A stretch of DNA of 64,000 nucleotides from the NCBI GenBank assembly GCA_964017235.1, contig OZ024931.1, positions 103,558,221 to 103,622,220 on the forward strand, given 5' to 3'. Shown piece by piece: positions 56,347 to 64,000 of this stretch. Numbering within the stretch: the first letter of the stretch is position 1; every line of letters begins with the position of its first letter. A program made the translations under genes and the position numbers. The notes under the pieces were generated by a model. That model was not told the DNA's origin, ran no database searches, and saw nothing but the letters and a program-made list of their open reading frames with translations. The stretch is from Sabellastarte sp. h YS-2021 (taxonomy: Eukaryota; Annelida; Polychaeta; Sabellida; Sabellidae).

Positions 56347-56808
56347 TCATAGGTAGTCCATGGAGGGTAGTTCGCCCGAGTTATGTGAGTGACAAGAACG
56401 CCCTGCTGACCTGGATTCCTTTCTTTTGGGGGAGCTGTGCGCAGAGGGTTGGGTAAGGACAGATAGATGGCTGTTACGCCTCTCCTGGCTATCAAGTCGT
56501 TTTTCAATGTCTTCAAACCTGTTCAGGACGATATCCAACTTTTCCATTACCTCCGCCGTGGATGGGTGTTTCTTCTTTGCTAGCTGGCCCACCGTAGTTG
56601 ATTTTGTCGTGACTGCGTTTTCTGAGGCCAATCCTGGGGCTGCATCCACAGAACCTAGATTAATGTGGTTGGTGGATACCGCCGTAGTTGTTTTCCCGGG
56701 TCTGGCCGCTTTCAGTCGCGTACATGAGGTGCCTACTGGGGGTTTATGTCTCTGCTTACACTTAACACAGGCTATCCTGCCCCTGGTGTTGTAACCACTT
56801 GCCGACAT
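56347..56808 (-). pseudogene. DIRS element 2 gag, N-terminal part
   Basis: Begins ATG at 56808-56806 with two CxxC-like pairs in a basic context (RIACVKCKQRHKPPVGTSC), then a Ser/Thr-rich linker and a predicted coiled coil (AEVMEKLDIVLNRFEDIEKR). It ends at TGA where the frame continues (DDSRVQAEVDRRLRQYQ). Probably CGA to TGA decay. With the next segment it would make a gag of about 375 residues, near element 1's 417. Confidence 0.8.
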
Positions 56809-57199
56809 ATTGTCTGTTATAGGTATTATGACTATTCCCTTCTAAATTCCACAGCTTAATGTCAATGTACAAGCAATTATGTCCTGGGAACACAAATTAA
56901 AATTAACACTATTTACTCCCCAAAAGCAAAATTCAAACTGATTTAAAAATGGCTTCGCCACGCCAGAGTGAGGCTGAGGTCATGTCTAAAAGGAGGGGCC
57001 AGCTTAAGGTCGTATGTAACATTGTCACTAGATGTACAGACTGAGACTTGTTGCTACTGCCGATACTCAACCGAACATGGCAATATGATAGCATTAATCA
57101 GTAAACTATGAATTATAAAGCTGTAAGATTTATTTATTGGAGAATTATGTAAAAGTACAAATAATAATCAGTTTCAGCAATCCATACATCTTTGTCATA
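56809..57199. other. Upstream of DIRS element 2, no terminal repeat found
   Basis: A promoter or A1-type repeat of element 2 is expected here. I see neither a copy of this sequence elsewhere in the window nor an inverted match on the other side of the element. Confidence 0.4.
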
Positions 57200-58090
57200 A
57201 GAGAAACATGTCTCAAATATGACAGGTGAACACACTTTGGCAGAGCCAAAGTTAAAGGTCACACCATGATGCACATCTACAACCCCTACCCAATGTCCCT
57301 ACCAAGTGTCAACCTTCTACGCCTTACAAAATCCAAGAAATAGCCTTTACAAGATTTTAAAACTTATGGTCACTATGACAAGGTCAAATCAAGATCACTC
57401 CATAATGTTGCACACCTACAACCCCTAAGCAATGTTCCTACCAGGTATCAACTTTCTACACTTTACAGTTTCAGAGATATTGCCTGGCCAAAAAATTTAA
57501 AGGTCAAGGTTACTACAGCAACGTCCAAGGTCAAATCAAGGTCACACAATGACGTTGCACACCTAAAATCCCTAACCAATGTTTCTGCTAAGTATCAACT
57601 TCCTACACCTTACAGTTTTCGAGATACAGCCCAGACAAGATTTTATAGGTCAAGGTCAATATGCTAATGTCAAAGGTCAAATCAAGGTCACACCATAACG
57701 TTGCACACTTACAACCCCAACCAATATCCCTACCAAGTATCAACTTCCTACCTCTTATGGTTTCCGAGATATAGCCTGGACAAGATTTTATAGTCAAGGT
57801 CACTACACCAAAGTCAAAGGTCAAATTAAGGTCACACAATGACATTACACACCTACACCTTTAAGCAATGTCCTTCCCAAGTATCAACTTCCTACACCTT
57901 ACGGTTTCTGAAATATAGCCCGGACTAGATTTTAAAACTAAAGGTCACTTTGGCAAGGTCAAAGGTCAAATTAAGGTCACACCATGACGTTTCACACCTA
58001 CACCCCCTAGCCAATGTCTCTACAAAGTATAAACTTCCTACACCTTACAGTTTGTGAGATACAGCCACACAATTTTTTTACCGCTTCCTG
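57200..58090. repeat. Satellite array, about 145-bp units
   Basis: Six units carry CACACCTACAACCCCTAACC, AATGTCCCTACCAAGTATCA, ACTTCCTACACCTTACAGTT, GAGATATAGCC and AAGGTCAAATCAAGGTCACAC, with AATGT at about 57293, 57434, 57579, 57720, 57868 and 58015. The frequent AAGGTCA words resemble the nuclear-receptor half-site, but here they are repeat content. Confidence 0.9.
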
Positions 58091-61000
58091 CCCAACCACC
58101 AGCCTGCCCGCTCACCCGGACATCATGGGTGAAAACAATACCCTGACTCAGTTTTGATATTCCAAAGCCTACACTAAGCAAATGTTCCCTATACTGAATT
58201 TTCTGGGGAGGGTGAGGGTAAAGAATTTTATATAACCATTTTACTTTACTCTTTAATAAATATTAGGAGAAAGTTTTTTTTTTCTTTTTTTATATTAATC
58301 TAGCTTCAACTGATTCATATGAAAATATATTTGCTCATGAAGGAAATGCGTGTAGAATTCTACTCCGCTGGTTTTATTTAATATTGCCAACTGCTTGTAA
58401 TGATTTCCACTATCTGGTATTTCCTATAATATCACTCATGTACGTCATTATACGAAATCATCATTACAAGGATCAATTTAGTTGTTATTTGCTACATGAA
58501 AAGTTTTGACGAAGACATTTTTCTTTGACCAATAGCTGCCCATGATAAATTCTTTACTAGTAACCTCAGAGGATATTGAATACCAACTGAAAAAAAATAC
58601 TGATACTGTTTTATATACTTCAATCGAATACTTTCATGGTTACTTATCAAAATGCTATTTTTTTAACAAGAAACTCCTGTTGACTTTGATTCATATACCA
58701 AACATTTCAGAATTAAAAACTACATAATGAAATAATGGCAGGGTAGAAAATGCAGTCATCATTTGTAGGAGTTCATTTGTTCACCTTGTCACTCCACCTA
58801 CAACAACTTATTTCTGTCTTGGGTCAGTTCCAACAATGCCCTCCTATTTAAAGGACACGGATGAAATACACACGGTCTTACTCACCACTAAATCCTGTTG
58901 GTTTAGATCTTGAGATAATGATAATTGAATCAGGTGTTGGGTCTTTGTGTGAGATAAGATCTCTGTGACTCATTGCATGTACACAAGATCCCTGGATCTT
59001 TCGTCCCTTTGAATGAGGGTCCTGAGTGTGAAGTCCTGTGTGATCACCTCCAAACAAGTCCAATTATCTGCTAAAACACTGCCCTCTGTTTGCTGAGTTT
59101 ACATTTGGCTGAAATATCAATAAAAGCATCAGCGAAAACACTTGTCAGAGGACAACAGTCCAAATATAAACTATGTGACCAGTGTTAAAACATGTCTATT
59201 TAACTGAATTTTACAGAATATCCTTCTCACCACCTCACAGCATACATTCAGATTTGTCAGGGCATTGGCATGCTTTAAACTGAGCCATTGAATTGGCAAT
59301 GGACCAAAAAGAGAATTGAAAGTATCACAATTGTTCACTTTGTAAATAAGTTGTTGAAGTGAAGAACCCTTGAACGATATAAAACATTTTTCTCATTTGT
59401 GTACGCATCAATCAAACTTATTGTTGTACAAATGAGGTATAAAACATGAAGTGTTAAAAAAACTTCAAAGTGTTAGTCATTTCATTAAGCAAGATAATTT
59501 ATGTTGACAAGGAAGACTGGACGTAAAGAATCTTTTATAAAGTAACACTGGATTAATATGAAGCTGACCTAAAAGATAGATGCAGATTTAAGAGTACAAT
59601 AGCCCCCTCTAATATGTACCAGTTCACCTGATGTACTTCATCAAGAGTTATTACAGCAATCTTGATACACTTATTGGCAGTGACCTTCGCAACTTTATAG
59701 GAAAAGCTCAGCTTGACTTGTGATTTGCTGCAGGTTCTGGCTGTGTGTCCAGATAATGTTATTCACTATCTAATATATCCCCATTATCGCCCAACCTCTC
59801 CCTGACATCACAGAAAACTAGTCATATTGGAACTTCTACACATCTCTCTTTAACTTCTATAAGTACACTTTCAAATGATGTCTTGAAAGGTCCCTCTGTT
59901 GTGGATAGAATCCTGTTAGAATTCAGTTGACGGCTAAAGTATCAGAGAAGCATGACTTGTAAAATTTAATTGACTTGTAAAAATTTAAGTCTTTATCTAT
60001 ATTTAATAGCAAACAGTATTGGCTTCTCAAAATGGGATAAATGTGGGTGCACTTGGATTGTACTTTTATAGGTTACTCCTTGGCCTGGGAAGGTACTTAT
60101 TGCCCTGGCTGCTAACTGAAACATCAACCTGTGACTGTGCCAAGACATAGTCATTTTCTGTTATGCAAAACACACAGAAACAATACCTGGTCAAGTGGGC
60201 AATTAATACTCTTCACAATAAAATTAATAAAATCAATGAAACTACTCGAGATCCGACCAGAATGTAGTAGTTACATGTAAATTCATGTATAATGTCAAAC
60301 CACAGCTTAAGAGTCCTGGGACATAGTGCAGCCACATACACATATATCATGGTTGCATTAAAGGAAAATAAGTACCCGTTACAAGTTAAAAATTTGAACA
60401 ATACTGTATCTGTTGATGTGGATTTAACTGGCAGTGCACTGAATTGACTCTAGCTTGAATCTCCACCATGTCCAACCGTGACTTTATACCTGACTTTGTT
60501 TTGGTTATTATTTTTGCCATGATGCAAAGGATGCAGGGTGCAAATTATTATTTCTCAGTACCTAGTTATTCGGGATATCGCCTAATGTGTTTTCAGAACT
60601 AGGCATCTTGGAAAGGCATTCACGAAAGACAATCTAATGAAATGTGTGGAACTTGTACTTTGAGAAACAATTAAGATAGCTTCTTCTAAGTGTTTTTATT
60701 CAAAGTCATAACTAACACTTATCTTCCATTAGCAGACTTTAGTGGCGACTGGCCACGTGGTCACCTGCCACCCAACCCCCCACCCACCCATTCGGGGCCA
60801 GTTGCCATCCATTTTGACTGAGAGGGGTACAAGGATGGATACTAAGCTTCAATTGCAAGATTGTGGAAATATCAAACATTTTGTTCCACGACCTGCTGGA
60901 TCTCCTTTATGGGGTATTGGCGCGCCAATCATAAACCTAGTTCCTGATTGGAAATAATGAAAACATTCACGATCCAGGGTGTGGTTTGAGATAGGTTTAA

Positions 61001-61479
61001 GATCTCATCCAGATAGATTTACAATTAATACAGAGAGTGCCAAAGAAAAATATGACTTTACGAGCAAAACGATAGGTTTAAGATAAGATTTCAGATGAGA
61101 AAATAATGGGTGGGGAGCAGTTTGTGATGTAATTTCAAACAGTTTAGTATAGTCTTGTTTACTATGGCATTGAGGTCATTGTGATTGAAAAGATCTACCT
61201 TCCCAACTTTACAGGGTCGTAAACCTATCGTAAAGCATTATCGACAAGGTGGAATAGTCCTATTTAAATTTCACCACTTCAAAACTTTACAGCCAGTCGT
61301 TTCGTCTGCAAGGTCGGTTGCCAGACTGAATCCTGTGTGTACTTGTGTTGATTTTTCATCAATTTATCTCTTGTAATATATCATTAATGTTATAATACTG
61401 CTGTTATGAACAATATTCACAACTCTTTCCTTTCAATGAATTGAATTTCACAAACTGACATCAAATCATGTCAAACATG
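58091..61479. other. AT-rich intergenic DNA, no feature recognised
   Basis: About 3.4 kb with only short isolated frames and no supported repeats or exons. Confidence 0.5.
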
Positions 61480-61985
61480 ACATTCCCCAGGGGAGGAAGG
61501 ACAACAGCATTAGATGCAAGGCCAAATGGGATTATATATTTTATTAAAATAGTAATATATGAAATATATACAGTTACTAATTGATAATACTAACTGATTT
61601 TTAGCTATTAGGAGAACATATACATATTATAGGGTATTATGAGGAATTTGATTTTAAACAGTATACAAAGGTGTTTGGGCAGATGCCTCACCCATGATAT
61701 AATATACTAATTTTTTAATAATTTGAATAATTTTTTATCCCGAAAATGACAACTGTTTACTATCAGATAGAACCCCACCCCGAAAGAGTGAATGTCCCAC
61801 GTAACCAGGAAACACCATAAAGGTGAGGCAAATGCAATTTTAGAATTATGAAATAATTTATAACATTTATAAAGGTCAAAGGGCAAGGTCAGGACCAGTA
61901 TATATGTACAAACAGAGGAGGAACTATATGAGATTTTTACAGAGATATTTACTGGTCAATGTGAAAGAAATGGAAAAAGCCACCA
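61480..61985 (-). repeat. DIRS element 3, split direct repeat B2
   Basis: Starts ACATTCCCCAGGGGAGGAAG and ends AAAAAGCCACCA. Matches 63083-63588 with about two visible changes (CTATCAG/CTACCAG and CCCACG/CCCATG). Confidence 0.95.
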
Positions 61986-63082
61986 GAGGAGATTTTAGTA
62001 AAATATACTGGTAAATATATAAGATATATAAGAAATGAGAGTTTGAAGGTCACAGAGGGAGGTTGAAGGTCAAAGGGGAAGGTGATATAGGTGGAAATAA
62101 GGAGGATAATACCCATAAGATGCAAAGGTCAAAATTAAGAAAGGCAGTTGAAAAATTTGAAGTGTATAAAATAATGCCCATAAGATGCAAAGGTCATAAT
62201 GAAAAAGCAGTAGAAAATCTTTGGTCTTCATGGAAAGAATATAAAATCCAAAAGATAATAAGATGATCAGGTAAAAACAATAAAACACAGACTTCATGTA
62301 TAGAAGACAGTATAAAATAACATAACAAACACCTGTGTAACTGTTAAGGACAAGTACCTGTGACTGTCTAGCTCATCTGTAAACACCTTACTGAACTGTG
62401 CAATACAGCCCCCTTACATTTACTCAAAAAATGAGAAATATATAAAAAGCCACATTGACAACAGTACAAGCCCCAATGTCTGGTCATTATATGCATTTTA
62501 AGGAACTCCACAGAGATGGCAAAGCGTCCAAGCCAAATTACAAAATAAATCATAAAAATAATAAATATTAATTATTCTCCAACACAGAAGGGATCCACAG
62601 CCCAGGTAGTACTTGATGTAGGGAGGATCACCTTGCTCGGAGCCACCAGCATACAATACTTGATAACCAAGGCAAGAAGCTGCTAAGTTGCCAACAGAAA
62701 TAAGCACACATGAAGATGCCAGTCATAAACAACACCAGCAAATACGAGCCAGCCTACAACTAGAAAACTCAATTAGCATACATAATACACACATATCGTT
62801 AATGTGACATTGTTATGTAACATTTATGTAATATTTAAATATGATATTATACAATGATCTTACTCAGAATTACAGGCAAGTATTATTGGGAGGGAGGGAG
62901 GGAGGGTGTTTTGATGTTCACTGTCCCACCTCCAAGAACAAAGTGACCGATTTATGGTCAAGAAATTGGTTCAAAGTCTCTTGACCAATGAAATGACCTT
63001 TGACAAAGTGACCATAGTAAAAATAAATATTTAAGGTACACCCCAAAGGAATGAGCCCGGTGGCACCCCAATGCCACCCAGC
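61986..63082 (-). repeat. DIRS element 3, spacer that should contain A2
   Basis: By analogy with element 1, A2 should be the part next to B1 (ending CCACCCAGC before ACATTCC). Its partner A1 is outside the window, so its length cannot be set. A short tandem feature is visible: CCCATAAGATGCAAAGGTCA occurs twice (about 62113 and 62177), and GGGA repeats occur near 62889. Confidence 0.5.
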
Positions 63083-63588
63083 ACATTCCCCAGGGGAGGA
63101 AGGACAACAGCATTAGATGCAAGGCCAAATGGGATTATATATTTTATTAAAATAGTAATATATGAAATATATACAGTTACTAATTGATAATACTAACTGA
63201 TTTTTAGCTATTAGGAGAACATATACATATTATAGGGTATTATGAGGAATTTGATTTTAAACAGTATACAAAGGTGTTTGGGCAGATGCCTCACCCATGA
63301 TATAATATACTAATTTTTTAATAATTTGAATAATTTTTTATCCCGAAAATGACAACTGTTTACTACCAGATAGAACCCCACCCCGAAAGAGTGAATGTCC
63401 CATGTAACCAGGAAACACCATAAAGGTGAGGCAAATGCAATTTTAGAATTATGAAATAATTTATAACATTTATAAAGGTCAAAGGGCAAGGTCAGGACCA
63501 GTATATATGTACAAACAGAGGAGGAACTATATGAGATTTTTACAGAGATATTTACTGGTCAATGTGAAAGAAATGGAAAAAGCCACCA
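63083..63588 (-). repeat. DIRS element 3, split direct repeat B1
   Basis: Second copy of B2. It begins ten bases past the recombinase stop, the same tight spacing as in element 1. Confidence 0.95.
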
Positions 63589-63598
63589 AACAGCCAAA

Positions 63599-64000
63599 CT
63601 AGGAATGTAGTGCTGTACGAAAAGAGTTGGCAACAGGGGAAGTGGCTGAAGGGACAGTTTTAATGTATTTCCAAATGGCCTGAGAGGACCATGTGCCATG
63701 GGCCATTATATCTTGCAAACTGACCCCATGCTGGAAGGCCCACGTAGTGCCACCTTTACGAAACATATGAAAAGTTAAATGTGGAAACTTTAGTGAAGAA
63801 GCCAAAGCTTTAAGGTGTTTTCTAGCCACAGAATCTGTTAAAGTGACAATTTTTCCTTTTTGATAAATGGAAAACAAAGGGGCATTATTGTTCCCTGGGA
63901 CAACTTTAAGCATGGTTTTCAGAAGTGTACAGGGACATAATGGTGAGTCACCTAGATCCAGGACAACTATGGTTCGAACCTCACGTCTATCTTGCAAGGT
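63599..64000 (-). CDS. DIRS element 3 tyrosine recombinase, C-terminal part (partial at window edge)
   Basis: About 132 codons of the catalytic domain: HLTFHMFRKGGTTWAF (H-x-x-R), then DIMAHGTWSSQAIWKYI (second His and the Tyr), ending at a TAG at 63599-63601. The first catalytic Arg and the N-terminal domain lie beyond the window. It differs clearly from both other recombinases here and so represents a third family. The visible part has no break. Confidence 0.9.
   Translation of the reverse strand, partial: TLQDRREVRTIVVLDLGDSPLCPCTLLKTMLKVVPGNNNAPLFSIYQKGKIVTLTDSVARKHLKALASSLKFPHLTFHMFRKGGTTWAFQHGVSLQDIMAHGTWSSQAIWKYIKTVPSATSPVANSFRTALHS

Larger units (their letters stand above)
52078..56808 (-). 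mobile_element. DIRS-like tyrosine-recombinase retrotransposon, element 2, broken
   Basis: Minus-strand order gag, pre-RT, RT-RNase H, recombinase, as in element 1 but with only moderate protein similarity, so it is a different family. It is damaged by an in-frame TGA in gag (56349-56347), an extra base in a G8 run in RT (54251-54258), and a 274-bp tandem duplication between RNase H and recombinase. No split direct repeat or inverted terminal repeat could be found on either side; the given limits are those of the coding region. Confidence 0.9.
61480..64000 (-). mobile_element. DIRS-like tyrosine-recombinase retrotransposon, element 3, downstream end (runs out of window)
   Basis: On the minus strand: recombinase C-terminus (64000-63599), a 506-bp direct repeat B1 (63588-63083), a 1.1-kb spacer expected to contain A2 (63082-61986), and B2 (61985-61480). 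This is the same arrangement as the downstream half of element 1. The remaining body and A1 would lie beyond the right edge. The repeats differ at only a few sites, so the insertion is young. Confidence 0.85.

Noticed and set aside
52000-57060. Search for split direct repeats or inverted ends of DIRS element 2
   Set aside because: No convincing pair was seen on either side, so none is annotated.
57200-58090. Regularly spaced repeats resembling a CRISPR array
   Set aside because: The whole 145-bp unit is repeated with no unique spacers, and the host is eukaryotic; it is a satellite.

Overview
This is animal nuclear DNA. It is AT-rich, has spliced genes with GT-AG introns, and is full of decayed transposons, tRNA-derived SINEs and satellites. 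There are no operons or bacterial-type genes. The mix of DIRS-type tyrosine-recombinase retrotransposons, PIF/Harbinger DNA transposons, LINE tails, a BEL/Pao relic and AAGGTCA-rich satellites would suit a lophotrochozoan, most likely a mollusc. That assignment is inference; no species marker is visible.

Two host genes are visible as exon series on the + strand. The first (about 10.7-15.2 kb) encodes the C-terminal receptor-binding domain of a TNF-superfamily ligand; its last three exons join in phase and end in a classic TNF C-terminus. The second (about 37.8-49.8 kb) is a multi-exon gene for a divergent aldo-keto-reductase-fold protein whose catalytic residues look substituted. One of its exons was not found.

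The rest is mobile and repetitive DNA. From left to right: a TIR-bounded repeat block full of satellites (0.1-3.8 kb); a decayed Harbinger element (4.7-10.6 kb) with a 1.4-kb foldback element nested in it; a complete, recently inserted DIRS-order element of the split-direct-repeat type (16.2-22.8 kb); a LINE endonuclease relic (23-24 kb); a 1.7-kb TIR element carrying a LINE tail (26.1-27.8 kb); satellite units and two Harbinger relics (29.7-35.6 kb); SINEs and minisatellites in the second gene's introns; a second, broken DIRS-like element (52-57 kb); a 145-bp satellite (57.2-58.1 kb); and the recombinase end of a third DIRS-like element with 506-bp direct repeats (61.5-64 kb), cut by the window edge.

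The main interest is the three different tyrosine-recombinase retrotransposons. Element 1 shows the full A1-body-B1-A2-B2 layout, with every junction meeting at a shared CAG. Its gag, pre-RT and RT-RNase H reading frames form one continuous frame broken by a UAG in a readthrough-like context and a UGA that looks like CpG decay. Elements 1 and 2 share a putative splice acceptor, in the same phase, just before the recombinase frame, which has no obvious upstream ATG in either. Element 2 is disabled by a G8 frameshift, an in-frame UGA in gag and a 274-bp tandem duplication.
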